Assembly (NCBI GenBank): GCA_002840505.1
Contig: PHBC01000009.1
Location: forward strand, 61,838 to 125,837
Direction of reading: 5' to 3'
DNA: 64,000 nucleotides
Source of the DNA: Deltaproteobacteria bacterium HGW-Deltaproteobacteria-2
GTDB lineage: Bacteria; Desulfobacterota; Syntrophia; Syntrophales; Smithellaceae
The translations under genes and the position numbers were made by a program. Shown piece by piece: positions 15,227 to 23,437 of this stretch. Numbering within the stretch: the stretch's first letter is position 1; every line of letters starts with the position of its first letter. The notes under the pieces were generated by a model that was given only the letters and a program-made list of their open reading frames with translations, ran no database searches and was not told the DNA's origin.

Positions 15227-16954
15227 ATGCAAAGAATAAATTGTTTTTCTAGATTTATGGCAGCAATTTTTTTTCTGCTCTGTTTTGTACCTTCAGTGTT
15301 TAGCGCAACCATTGATGTAATGGTAGTTTTCGATTCAACGGCCAAATCATGGGTAGACAGCAATGGAGGAATGAATATATTTGCCGTCGATACTGTAGCC
15401 AGAATGAATCAGGCAACAGCCAACAGCAATGTGAATCTGACATTCAGACTGGTATACGCGGCTGAGGTTTCTTACACGCACATTAATATGTCACTGGATT
15501 TGTCGAGGCTTCAAGCCGGCAGCGGTAATCTGTCCGCTGTTCATAGCTGGCGTAATACATTCGGCGCTGACCTTGTTGTTATGCTGGTGGACACCGGGTC
15601 GGCTTCCGGAACGGTAGGTATGGGTTATATGTTGACAACGTATTCCGGAGAGCCGGACTATGCCTTTTCAGTGTCTGCTATTCGATCTGTTGATATCAGT
15701 CACACTATGACACATGAAATTGGTCATAATCTTGGCTGCGATCACAGCAAATTTCAGAAATCAGATCCGGGTCCAAATACTTACCTCAACACTTATTCCG
15801 CCGGATGGTATTTTACGGGAACAAACGGCATACCATATAACACTATTATGGCTTACAGCAGTGACGGCTACGGTAATATTTATGTAGAAGCGCCGCTCTT
15901 TTCTACCCCTCTTGAGTCTTATGAGGGAAAAGTAGCCGGTGATACGGCAGACGGAGACAATTCACGAAATATCCGTGAAACTATGGATATTGTTGCGGCG
16001 TATTTACCATCAACTATTTCTGATCCTGACCAGTTCAACTTTATTGACCAAACAGATGTGGCATTAAATACGGTTGTTACATCAAATGAAATAACTGTAT
16101 CAGGCCTCAATGCAGCGACAATTATTTATATCAGCGGTGGCACATATTCCATCAATAGCGGTTCATACAAAAGCACAAGTGATACAGTGAATAATGGTGA
16201 TATTGTAACAGTGAGGATTACATCATCGGGTAACTATTCCACAACAAAGAGTGCAATTCTTACTATTGGCGGAGTATCCGATACATTCAGTGTAACAACA
16301 CAGGCGGCCCTTCCGGATACGGTTCCTGCTCAGTTTACTTTTACCGATAAAACAGGTGTGGCATTGAACACAACTGTAATATCAAATGCCATAACTGTAT
16401 CAGGGATCAATGCGGCGGCATCAATATCTATTATAGACGGCATGTATTCGATTAATGGCGGATTATACACAAATGACGTCGGCACAGTGAATAATGGTGA
16501 TGCTGTAACGATTCAGCTAGCTTCATCTGGAAATTATTCCACGAAAACAGAAGCGACGCTGACCATTGGCGGGGTATCCGACACTTTCAGCGTGACCACA
16601 CAGGCTGTACCTGCCAGTGGCGGCAGTGGTGGTGGCGGCGGCGGGTGTTTCATTGCCACGGCAGCATTCGGCTCGGCACTGGCGGGACAGGTGGAAATCC
16701 TGCGGCAGTTGAGAGACAGATATCTGCTGACTAATGCTTTCGGACGGAAGTTTGTCGCCTGGTATTACCGTATTGGCCCCGGTGCCGCAAGTTACATTGA
16801 AGGTAAACCACTGGCAAAAGCAGCAGTAAGAGTAGCACTATATCCTTTGATCGGTTTTTCCTTGTTACTGATCAACGGCATTCTGCCTTACCTGTTTCTT
16901 ACAGGTTTTATCCTTTTCTTTATATTCAAATTAAGGAAATCATTCGTAACGTGA
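15227..16954 (+). CDS. Secreted reprolysin-like zinc metalloprotease with repeats and a CFI-box C terminus
   Basis: The 575-residue protein has a signal peptide (cleavage near SVFSA), a catalytic domain with HEIGHNLGCDH (zinc ligands His163, His167 and His173, catalytic Glu164) and a Met-turn IMAYSS. Two tandem repeats of about 90 residues follow, each ending GGVSDTFSVTTQA. After a glycine run comes CFIATAAFGS and a basic/aromatic segment, then a terminal hydrophobic helix and a KLRKSF tail. This is the so-called CFI-box C-terminal region, whose role is unsettled but may be surface sorting or anchoring. It lacks the usual N-terminal pro-region, which seems to be supplied by the gene before it. 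The ribosome site is GGGGG upstream of the ATG. Confidence 0.82.
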   Translation: MQRINCFSRFMAAIFFLLCFVPSVFSATIDVMVVFDSTAKSWVDSNGGMNIFAVDTVARMNQATANSNVNLTFRLVYAAEVSYTHINMSLDLSRLQAGSGNLSAVHSWRNTFGADLVVMLVDTGSASGTVGMGYMLTTYSGEPDYAFSVSAIRSVDISHTMTHEIGHNLGCDHSKFQKSDPGPNTYLNTYSAGWYFTGTNGIPYNTIMAYSSDGYGNIYVEAPLFSTPLESYEGKVAGDTADGDNSRNIRETMDIVAAYLPSTISDPDQFNFIDQTDVALNTVVTSNEITVSGLNAATIIYISGGTYSINSGSYKSTSDTVNNGDIVTVRITSSGNYSTTKSAILTIGGVSDTFSVTTQAALPDTVPAQFTFTDKTGVALNTTVISNAITVSGINAAASISIIDGMYSINGGLYTNDVGTVNNGDAVTIQLASSGNYSTKTEATLTIGGVSDTFSVTTQAVPASGGSGGGGGGCFIATAAFGSALAGQVEILRQLRDRYLLTNAFGRKFVAWYYRIGPGAASYIEGKPLAKAAVRVALYPLIGFSLLLINGILPYLFLTGFILFFIFKLRKSFVT

Positions 16955-17111
16955 CAAGAAAATTATGAATGAGAATTACAGCCACAGAACCGGATGAGGT
17001 TTTGGGGTTGCTTTCTTTTACGAAGAATATTAAATTTTGAAATATAAAGAAAGTGAAGGTGCTATAATATCCCATAGCTTTTCTAATGGATATTTTGGAG
17101 AGCGCAGAATG

Positions 17112-17747
17112 TTAACGATTAATGCATTCTTCGATTATTTGTCTACTAATTGTTCCTTCGCGCAGAATAACTGGCGGATCGCAGGTAACATCAATAATGG
17201 TAGACGCCTTGCCGCCTTGGGTTTTCCCCCCGTCTAAAATCGCATCAACCTTGTCACCTATTTGTTTAATAACTTCGGAAGCCAGTGAGCATTCGGGTAA
17301 GCCGGAAAGGTTGGCGCTTGTTGCTGTGAGTGGTTTTTTTAGTTTTTGAATTATTTTCAGGGCAATCGGATGGCTGGAAATACGCAGGCCGATTTTTCCG
17401 CTTCCGGCAGTAAGCAGCGGCGGTATTTTATCTGAAGCCTGGAAAACAATCGTCAGCGCTCCCGGCCAGAAGGCCGCCATCAGTTTTTGCGCTGATTCAG
17501 GGATATCCCGGACAAGGGTATAAGTATCCTCAGGCTTGCCGATAATCAGTGAGATAGGGTTTTTAAAATTTCTTCCTTTGACGGCAAAAATTTTCTTGAT
17601 TGCTTTTTCGTTTGTTGCGTCTGCGCCCAGGCCGTAAAACGTTTCCGTCGGGTAGGCGATAATGCCGCCGCCAGCCAGAATTTCTGCCGCTCTGCTCAGA
17701 ACTTTCTCTTCAGAATTATCTGCGTCTGGTTTCAGGATTTCCCGCAT
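17112..17747 (-). CDS. tsaC: L-threonylcarbamoyladenylate synthase (Sua5/YrdC/TsaC)
   Basis: The enzyme makes threonylcarbamoyl-AMP from threonine, bicarbonate and ATP, the first step of t6A modification at tRNA position 37. The 211-residue length is that of the short TsaC form without the Sua5 C-terminal domain. Family features are GGGIIAYPTETFYGLGADA, the KGR segment in IFAVKGRNFKNP, and LTATSANLSG. The start overlaps the end of purE by 16 bp, so the two are probably translated from one message. The bases between 16955 and 17111 downstream hold no gene that I can support. Confidence 0.92.
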   Translation of the reverse strand: MREILKPDADNSEEKVLSRAAEILAGGGIIAYPTETFYGLGADATNEKAIKKIFAVKGRNFKNPISLIIGKPEDTYTLVRDIPESAQKLMAAFWPGALTIVFQASDKIPPLLTAGSGKIGLRISSHPIALKIIQKLKKPLTATSANLSGLPECSLASEVIKQIGDKVDAILDGGKTQGGKASTIIDVTCDPPVILREGTISRQIIEECINR

Positions 17748-18253
17748 TTGAGGTTTTCCTGTTTCTTTTGAACATCCTTGGACATTTTATTTTTGTGGGC
17801 GGAAAGTTTTACGCTTATTTCTTTGTTTCCTATGGCAAGAATACGAGCGGCAAACAATGCGGCATTTTTAGCTCCTGATTTGCCAATGGCCATGGACCCG
17901 ACAGGTACACCCCCGGGCATCTGAACGGTGGAGAGCAGAGCGTCAAGGCCATGCAGAGAAGTGGAGTCAATGGGAACTCCGATTACAGGCAAGGTTGTCT
18001 GCGCGGCAATCACACCAGCCAGATGAGCGGCAGCTCCCGCTCCCACGATAATTACTTTAATGCCGCGTCCAGCTGCGGAAACTGCAAACTTGGTTGTCCG
18101 CAGGGGCGTGCGATGTGCCGAAGTCAGAATCAGTTCATAGCCAATGCCAAAATCTTCCAGTACTTTGGTTGCTTCCGCCATAACTGGCAAATCCGAATCA
18201 CTGCCCATTACTACACTGACTATCACATTTTTTGGGGCACTTTTTGCTTTCAT
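17732..18253 (-). CDS. purE: N5-carboxyaminoimidazole ribonucleotide mutase (PurE)
   Basis: PurE converts N5-CAIR to CAIR in de novo purine synthesis. The 173-residue protein has the class I features MGSDSDLPVM, LTSAHRTP, the glycine-rich IIVGAGAAAHLAGV and MPGGVPVGSMAIG. Its C-terminal extension is lysine-rich. The start has AAGGAG upstream. It is divergent from the PurO-like and AICAR transformylase genes across about 180 bp, so a shared control region is possible. No PurK is seen next to it. Confidence 0.93.
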   Translation of the reverse strand: MKAKSAPKNVIVSVVMGSDSDLPVMAEATKVLEDFGIGYELILTSAHRTPLRTTKFAVSAAGRGIKVIIVGAGAAAHLAGVIAAQTTLPVIGVPIDSTSLHGLDALLSTVQMPGGVPVGSMAIGKSGAKNAALFAARILAIGNKEISVKLSAHKNKMSKDVQKKQENLKCGKS

Positions 18254-18359
18254 GCTGACTCCTTTGTATGTAGGTGGTATTGCTCTCTAAATTTGTACGT
18301 ATTTAGCGTATTGGGTCAGTATTTGCAATCTGAAAATTAAAAATTTATCCCAAATCCAG

Positions 18360-18388
18360 TTGACATACGAAACTTCTCTTCATATACT
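18360..18388 (+). promoter_or_regulatory. Consensus promoter of the purine operon
   Basis: TTGACA (18360-18365), a 17-bp spacer and TATACT (18383-18388). The leader to the ATG at 18438 is about 43 bases. I saw no clear PurR operator or purine riboswitch fold in the short leader. Confidence 0.78.
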
Positions 18389-18437
18389 CCGCAGCGAAAA
18401 GAAAACCCCTTATATATAATTGAGGAGAAAAGCAAAA

Positions 18438-19169
18438 ATGAAAGAGAACTTATACGAATTTCTAGCTGGCAACGAATATCCGGGACGCGGTATCTGCATC
18501 GGAAAAACGCCCGGCGGCAACAAAGCCGTGATTGCCTATTTTATCATGGGACGCAGTGTCAACAGTCGTAACCGAGTGTTTGACCCCATCGACGGCGGCA
18601 TCCGCACCATGGCAGCCGACCCTTCCAAAATGACCGACCCGCACCTGATTATTTATAATCCCGTGCTGACTCTGAACAAAACAGCGATTGTGACCAACGG
18701 CGACCAGACCAATACTATTTATGATTTTATGTCCCGCGATCAGTTTCCGGACTATAATTTTGAAGCGGCTCTCGCGACCCGTACCTTTGAAGATGATAAA
18801 CCCAACTGGACGCCGCGCATTTCCGGCATAGTGGATATGCGCACAGGCGGCTACAAACTGAACATTTTGAAAAGCTGCGACGGCAACGAAAACAGCGTGC
18901 AGCGTTTTACCTTCGATTATTTGCAACCTCTGGCAGGCGAAGGACACTTTATCAGTACCTACAAATGCAATGGTACGCCGATTCCCAGTTTTGCGGGGGA
19001 GCCGATACATGTCGCCATAGACGAGGAAGATCCGGATCTTTACGGCGCCAAGCTTTGGAAAGCCTTAAATGAAGACAACAAGGTAAGTCTGTTTGTGCGT
19101 GCCATCGATCTTAAGACCCAGACGTATAAAGACGTCATCATCAACAAATACAAAGCAGTGGAGGAATAA
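18438..19169 (+). CDS. IMP cyclohydrolase, PurO-like family
   Basis: The product of about 243 residues matches the IMP cyclohydrolase-like family related to archaeal PurO, with N-terminal NEYPGRGICIGKTPGGNKAVIAYFIMGRS and FDPIDGG. It would close the ring of FAICAR to give IMP, the last step of purine synthesis. In most bacteria this is done by the N-terminal domain of PurH, which is absent here. The ATG at 18438 is chosen because GAGGAG lies 11 bp upstream. A TTG at 18420 would overlap that site. The AICAR transformylase gene begins 3 bp after the stop, which supports the functional assignment. Confidence 0.87.
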   Translation: MKENLYEFLAGNEYPGRGICIGKTPGGNKAVIAYFIMGRSVNSRNRVFDPIDGGIRTMAADPSKMTDPHLIIYNPVLTLNKTAIVTNGDQTNTIYDFMSRDQFPDYNFEAALATRTFEDDKPNWTPRISGIVDMRTGGYKLNILKSCDGNENSVQRFTFDYLQPLAGEGHFISTYKCNGTPIPSFAGEPIHVAIDEEDPDLYGAKLWKALNEDNKVSLFVRAIDLKTQTYKDVIINKYKAVEE

Positions 19170-19172
19170 TCA

Positions 19173-20351
19173 ATGAACGAAATAGCGCTTAAATACGGCT
19201 GCAATCCCAACCAGAAACCCGCCCGAATCTTTATGGTGGACGACAGCAATCTGCCGGTTGAGGTATTGAACGGTAAGCCCGGCTATATAAACTTTTTGGA
19301 TGCTCTCAACAGTTGGCAGCTGGTGAAAGAGCTAAAAGAAAATACCGGTATGGTTGCCGCGGCATCCTTTAAACATGTTTCTCCAGCTGGCGCTGCCTTG
19401 GGTTATCCTTTGGACAGAGTTCTGCGCAAAATGTATCACATCGATCCCAAAATGAAACTATCCAAGCTTGCCTGCGCTTACGCCCGTGCCCGCGGCGCCG
19501 ATCGCATGAGCAGCTTCGGCGACTGGATTGCGCTTTCCGATGTGTGCGATGTATCCACGGCGAAGATTATCAAAAATGAAGTAACCGATGGCATCATTGC
19601 TCCTGGTTATGAACCGGAAGCTCTGGAAATTTTAAAGACCAAGAAAAAAGGCGGCTACAACGTGGTCGCCATCGACCCCAATTATGTACCCGTCTCTCTG
19701 GAGCACAAGCAGGTTTACGGCATTACCTTCGAGCAGGGACGAAACAGCCTGAAGATTGACAACAGCATGCTGGAAAATATTGTTACCGAGAACAAGACTC
19801 TGACCGATGCACAGAAACGTGACTTGGTGTTGAGCCTGATTACACTGAAATACACTCAGTCAAATAGCGTGTGCTATGTGCAGGATGGCCAGGTCATCGG
19901 CGTGGGCGCGGGACAGCAAAGCCGCATCCACTGCACCCGTCTGGCCGGGCAGAAGGCCGACAACTGGCAGCTGCGCCATATGCCCAAGGTGCTGAATCTG
20001 CCTTTCCGTGACGATGTTGCCAAGCCCAATCGCGACAATGCTATTGACGTTTACCTGGGCGAAACACCGGAAGATGTTATCGGCGATGATGTTTGGGCTG
20101 AAACCTTCAACCGTAAGCCCAAACCATTAACCAAGGCTCAAAAGCAAAGGTGGCTGAGCAAGGTCACAGGTGTTTGCTTAGGCAGTGATGCGTTCTTCCC
20201 CTTTGGCGATAATATCGAACGTGCGCATCGTAGCGGTGTAACCGCCATTGTCGAGGCCGGTGGTTCCATCCGCGACCAGCAGGTAATCGATACCTGCAAC
20301 AAATACGGTATTGTGATGGCCTTTTGCGGCCTGCGCTTGTTCCATCATTAA
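19173..20351 (+). CDS. Stand-alone AICAR formyltransferase (PurH C-terminal domain-like)
   Basis: The 392-residue enzyme should transfer a formyl group from 10-formyl-THF to AICAR, giving FAICAR. It corresponds to the transformylase half of PurH: the SFKHVSPAGAAL segment carries the catalytic Lys-His pair, and the end has FFPFGDNIERAHRSGVTAIV, then GGSIRDQQ and CGLRLFHH. The MGS-like cyclohydrolase half is missing and is replaced by the separate PurO-like gene just upstream. The start has GGAGGA upstream. A clear hairpin terminator follows at 20402. Confidence 0.9.
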   Translation: MNEIALKYGCNPNQKPARIFMVDDSNLPVEVLNGKPGYINFLDALNSWQLVKELKENTGMVAAASFKHVSPAGAALGYPLDRVLRKMYHIDPKMKLSKLACAYARARGADRMSSFGDWIALSDVCDVSTAKIIKNEVTDGIIAPGYEPEALEILKTKKKGGYNVVAIDPNYVPVSLEHKQVYGITFEQGRNSLKIDNSMLENIVTENKTLTDAQKRDLVLSLITLKYTQSNSVCYVQDGQVIGVGAGQQSRIHCTRLAGQKADNWQLRHMPKVLNLPFRDDVAKPNRDNAIDVYLGETPEDVIGDDVWAETFNRKPKPLTKAQKQRWLSKVTGVCLGSDAFFPFGDNIERAHRSGVTAIVEAGGSIRDQQVIDTCNKYGIVMAFCGLRLFHH

Positions 20352-20401
20352 TAGACAAGAATGTGAAAGGTGAAAGGTTAAAGGTAAAAAGAGAAATAAG
20401 A

Positions 20402-20434
20402 CATTCCGGCGCATAAACTGCGTCGGAATGCTTT
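20402..20434 (+). terminator. Rho-independent terminator of the purine operon
   Basis: Arms CATTCCGGCGCA (20402-20413) and TGCGTCGGAATG (20419-20430) form a 12-bp stem with one G-T pair and a 5-base loop, followed by CTTTTG. It lies about 50 bp after the AICAR transformylase stop. Confidence 0.85.
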
Positions 20435-20505
20435 TGTCATTACGAGACGCCTCTTAGCCGCCGCGGTATCATCGTTGAATTGAAAATGGAATTACAACGT
20501 GTCTT

Positions 20506-20533
20506 GTCATTCCCGCGCAGGCGGGAATCCAGG
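20506..20533 (+). repeat. Small palindromic repeat (CCCGC-CAGGCGGG type)
   Basis: The sequence TCATTCCCGCGCAGGCGGGA followed by ATCCAGG is a palindromic unit that recurs in many environmental bacterial genomes as a dispersed repeat. The arms are TTCCCGC and GCGGGAA. It stands alone between the purine terminator and the cysteine synthase gene. Confidence 0.6.
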
Positions 20534-20627
20534 AACAAAAAAAATTGTCCTAGATGAAAAACGGGCAAGTCCAAAAGACTTACCCAAATAGAAGTATATA
20601 ATATGATTTTAATATACGAGGCGATCA

Positions 20628-21515
20628 ATGTTAACGGATAATATACTCAATCTTATTGGCAATACGCCGCTCATCCAACTCAAAAATTCACGCATTTTCG
20701 CCAAAGCTGAATTTCTGAATCCTGGGGGAAGTATCAAAGACCGTGTTGCGTTATCAATGCTGGAAGGTGCCGAGCGCGACGGGAAATTACAACCGGACAC
20801 AATCATTGTTGAACCGACCAGCGGGAATACCGGCATCGGCGTGGCGCTTGTCGGACGCCTGAAAGGATACCGTGTTATCATCGTGATGCCCGAGAACATG
20901 AGTGAAGAACGCAAGAAACTCATTGAGGCGCTGGGCGCAGAATTGATTTTAACGCCCGCGGAAGAAAGCATCGGAGGCGCTGTGAAAAAAGTTACCGAAC
21001 TGGCGGCATCGAATTCGAAAGTGTATGTGCCGCAGCAATTCGAAAACCCGGACAACCCGCGCGTGCATTACGAAGAAACTGCGCGCGAATTATGGCGTCA
21101 GATGAACGGGGTGGTTGATTATTTCGTTGCGGGAGTCGGAAGCGGCGGAACCCTCCAGGGGGTTGGAAAGTTTCTTAAGGAGCATCGGCCTGATGCCCGT
21201 ATCGTGGCCGTAGAACCGAAAAACGTTTCCGCATTGCTCGGCCACGAACCGGGTTTGCATCAAATACAGGGGATCGGTGATGGTTTCATTCCTGCTGTGC
21301 TGGATGTCAAACTGGTGGACGAAGTTATCGAAGTCACCGACGAAGATGCCATCGAAACGACACGTGAACTGGGGAGAAGCATGGGGCTCCTGGTCGGCAT
21401 TTCATCCGGAGCGAATGTCTGGGCCGCGCGTCAGTTGGAGAAAAAATATCCGGGCAATATTGCAACGGTGCTTCCCGACCGCGCCGAACGGTATTTCAGC
21501 ACAGCACTGTTATAA
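20628..21515 (+). CDS. cysK: Cysteine synthase (O-acetylserine sulfhydrylase), CysK/CysM type
   Basis: This PLP enzyme makes cysteine from O-acetylserine and sulfide. The 295-residue length fits CysK/CysM. Motifs are NLIGNTPLIQL, the PLP lysine in NPGGSIKDR, the phosphate-binding EPTSGNTGIG and the glycine loop GVGSGGTLQG. The C terminus ends in FSTALL, and I cannot tell CysK from CysM by eye. The ATG has CGAGG upstream. Similar segments (AGTCCAAAAGAC) lie just upstream (about 20570) and just downstream (about 21540), possibly flanking a mobile or duplicated block. Confidence 0.88.
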   Translation: MLTDNILNLIGNTPLIQLKNSRIFAKAEFLNPGGSIKDRVALSMLEGAERDGKLQPDTIIVEPTSGNTGIGVALVGRLKGYRVIIVMPENMSEERKKLIEALGAELILTPAEESIGGAVKKVTELAASNSKVYVPQQFENPDNPRVHYEETARELWRQMNGVVDYFVAGVGSGGTLQGVGKFLKEHRPDARIVAVEPKNVSALLGHEPGLHQIQGIGDGFIPAVLDVKLVDEVIEVTDEDAIETTRELGRSMGLLVGISSGANVWAARQLEKKYPGNIATVLPDRAERYFSTALL

Positions 21516-21605
21516 TCGGGCAGGACAAAGAAGGCGAGTCCAAAAGACCTGCTGCTAGATCAAAATGTCAAGAATAAAGATTTGACGTTTATTAGCCAAT
21601 ACGTT

Positions 21606-22853
21606 CTACTCCTCATCAGAAACTTTCAAATCTTTTGGAACTTGCCACCATGATCCTTTACGTCTCCTAACTTTATGTTTGATTGTCATGAAATCAGCAT
21701 CAGCTTCATTGATTTCATCAAGTGGTAATGATCTTCTTGAATCAGATTGCCTCTTAATTTGTTCTACAAGCTTTTTTTCCGCTTCTGGAGTCATCTTTGG
21801 TATACCTGACTTTATATTACGCCAACGCGGTAGGTGACGATCCCACAAGCTACTGACTAAATATTTACCTTCCTTTGGAGGTTCAGATGCGAAATCCATA
21901 ATGCCTTTTTCTTTTTCTTCCTTAGGTAAGGTCGAATAATGTTCATTCAATCGCCTCAAGTCAGATTTGAGATCTTCTCCCCACACAAACTCTTGATCTT
22001 TTCTCAGGAAAAGAGGTGCGCAGTTTCGATGAAGTTTATCGGATGATATGAAAATCATGCAAAACGGAAGGTAAAAGAGATATGCTATGTCTGTCCGATT
22101 TGATAGCCGCTGAGTTGATATGAGATTCGATCCCAATGCAATCCGAAAAAATACTTCTACTGATAACACGTGAGCAGCGTAAGGCGCATAAACAGGAAAA
22201 GGTGTGTTGCCTGCTCTTACCCAAGCATCAAGAATAAGCCTTTCTTGTGCTGGTGAAATGCCAAGGAAAATTGATGCCAGTTTTACTATATCTGTCGGCA
22301 GCCAAGAACTTATGACTTCTTCTGCAATTTGTTTTGCCTGATCCAGAGTTTTGCAGGTCTTTTCATCGATACCCATAGCTCTGATAATGGAAGCGGCGGC
22401 GAGAAGATCAAGATTTTCTAGAGATCTTCTCCAAACAATTGCAAACTTGCGCTCTAACTCCAAGAATTTTCCATCCTGCCAACGTGAGAGTGCCTGAGCT
22501 TCGTCTGACAGTTCGAACACCAACCCTTTTTCCCCTTCATCGCTTTCAACAGCGCGACCGCCACTTACAGGAATCTGTCCATTCATCGGAACAGGATAGC
22601 CCATCATATTGCCTAAACAGAGACTCCGGTGGTAGCTACAGTGATTTCTATGGAATTCAGGAGATTTGTCGGCAATGTAGCCGACTTCCTGCTCCTGCGT
22701 ACGTCCCTGTCGTACAGCTTTCTCAAGATCGGCTAATGTCTCGACGTAAAATATGGGACAGATAACTGAATAAAAGAAATTGTCAAACCAAACTGATTCA
22801 TCCAAGTTTAGGGATTGAAGAAACGATTTATCAAACAAAGTTATTGGTCCCAT
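21606..22853 (-). CDS. Uncharacterised 415-residue protein with PIN-like spacing of acidic residues
   Basis: I do not recognise a named family. The N terminus has LFDKSFLQSL and FYVETLADLEK. A middle HRNHCSYHRSLCLGN segment is rich in His and Cys, and a later block reads TDIAYLFYLPF then IFISSDKLHRN. An early Asp, a Glu, and a late Asp near the hydrophobic strand are spaced as in PIN-type nucleases, but this is a weak visual argument. The C terminus is very basic. The ATG at 22853 is preferred because TGAGG lies 8 bp upstream. The ATG at 22865 has no ribosome site. No toxin-antitoxin partner is adjacent. A host-defence or accessory role is possible but unsupported. Confidence 0.6.
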   Translation of the reverse strand: MGPITLFDKSFLQSLNLDESVWFDNFFYSVICPIFYVETLADLEKAVRQGRTQEQEVGYIADKSPEFHRNHCSYHRSLCLGNMMGYPVPMNGQIPVSGGRAVESDEGEKGLVFELSDEAQALSRWQDGKFLELERKFAIVWRRSLENLDLLAAASIIRAMGIDEKTCKTLDQAKQIAEEVISSWLPTDIVKLASIFLGISPAQERLILDAWVRAGNTPFPVYAPYAAHVLSVEVFFRIALGSNLISTQRLSNRTDIAYLFYLPFCMIFISSDKLHRNCAPLFLRKDQEFVWGEDLKSDLRRLNEHYSTLPKEEKEKGIMDFASEPPKEGKYLVSSLWDRHLPRWRNIKSGIPKMTPEAEKKLVEQIKRQSDSRRSLPLDEINEADADFMTIKHKVRRRKGSWWQVPKDLKVSDEE

Positions 22854-22940
22854 TGTTAACCTCATTTGAATTGAGGAGATATAATATTTAATTATAGTGA
22901 CTGATTTTTAAAATCATATTATATCATATTTCTACTAAAA

Positions 22941-23057
22941 TAATTCGGTCAATTTTCGACAAAGGCAATTTTTTTAAATCGCTGGAGGATGCCCATCGCC
23001 AATTCTGGCATCCAAGAGGCTTAAGGAAATTCCGGGGACATAACACTTAATTATAAT
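22941..23057 (-). pseudogene. Remnant of a second mutY gene with its middle deleted
   Basis: Read on the minus strand, 23027-22941 encodes KPLGCQNWRWASSSDLKKLP and KIDRII, closely matching the end of the intact MutY (KPIGCQNWQWTSLTDLKKLP, KIDRMI). Just before it, 23057-23023 reads TTAAGTGTTATGTCCCCGGA, nearly the same as the sequence around the intact mutY start (24536-24511), including codons for MSPE. The two ends are joined out of frame with about 1 kb missing. An alternative for the left part is a REP-like GGGGACATAACACTTAATTA motif that happens to occur at both sites. Confidence 0.7.
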
Positions 23058-23118
23058 GCAGGACGTTCTCCTCAACGCAGGATATCCGAATCCTATTCCA
23101 CTTCAAATCAATATGAAA

Positions 23119-23310
23119 TCAGAGAATCTCTTTAACTCTGCCCACAATCCCGCTTTCCAGGCGCACCTTGATGCCGTGTGGATGGGTGGCTGACTTCGTG
23201 AGAATGTCTCGCACGACGCCTTCGGTGAGTGTGCCTGTGCGCTGGTCCTGCTTCTGCACAACCTTGACACGCGAACCCACTCTGATATCAGCGCGGTTAT
23301 TTCCAAACAT
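23119..23310 (-). CDS. ywbE: YwbE family protein (DUF2196)
   Basis: The 63-residue protein matches the small YwbE family: NRADIRVGSRVKVVQKQDQR, then GxLTEGVVRDILT and HPHGIKVRLESGIVGRVKEI. The fold is probably a small beta barrel of the KOW/SH3 type, and the function is unknown. The ATG at 23310 with GAGGA 10 bp upstream is preferred over 23325, because it gives the usual family length. It stands alone between the mutY remnant and mutY. Confidence 0.85.
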   Translation of the reverse strand: MFGNNRADIRVGSRVKVVQKQDQRTGTLTEGVVRDILTKSATHPHGIKVRLESGIVGRVKEIL

Positions 23311-23437
23311 GGAGTCTGTCCTCAAAAAAATTATTTAGATAAACTATCACGGTTTATTATGAGACTCCATTTTTTTAATAGATTGCAGAATGGTCGAGTC
23401 AAAAACACTCGACCAAGCAGTGTAAAAAGGAATGATT

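Noticed and set aside
17037..17237. Open frame of 66 codons opposite the end of tsaC, preceded by a TATAAT
   Set aside because: Most of it is antisense to tsaC and has no recognisable protein features. The TATAAT lacks a convincing -35 box.
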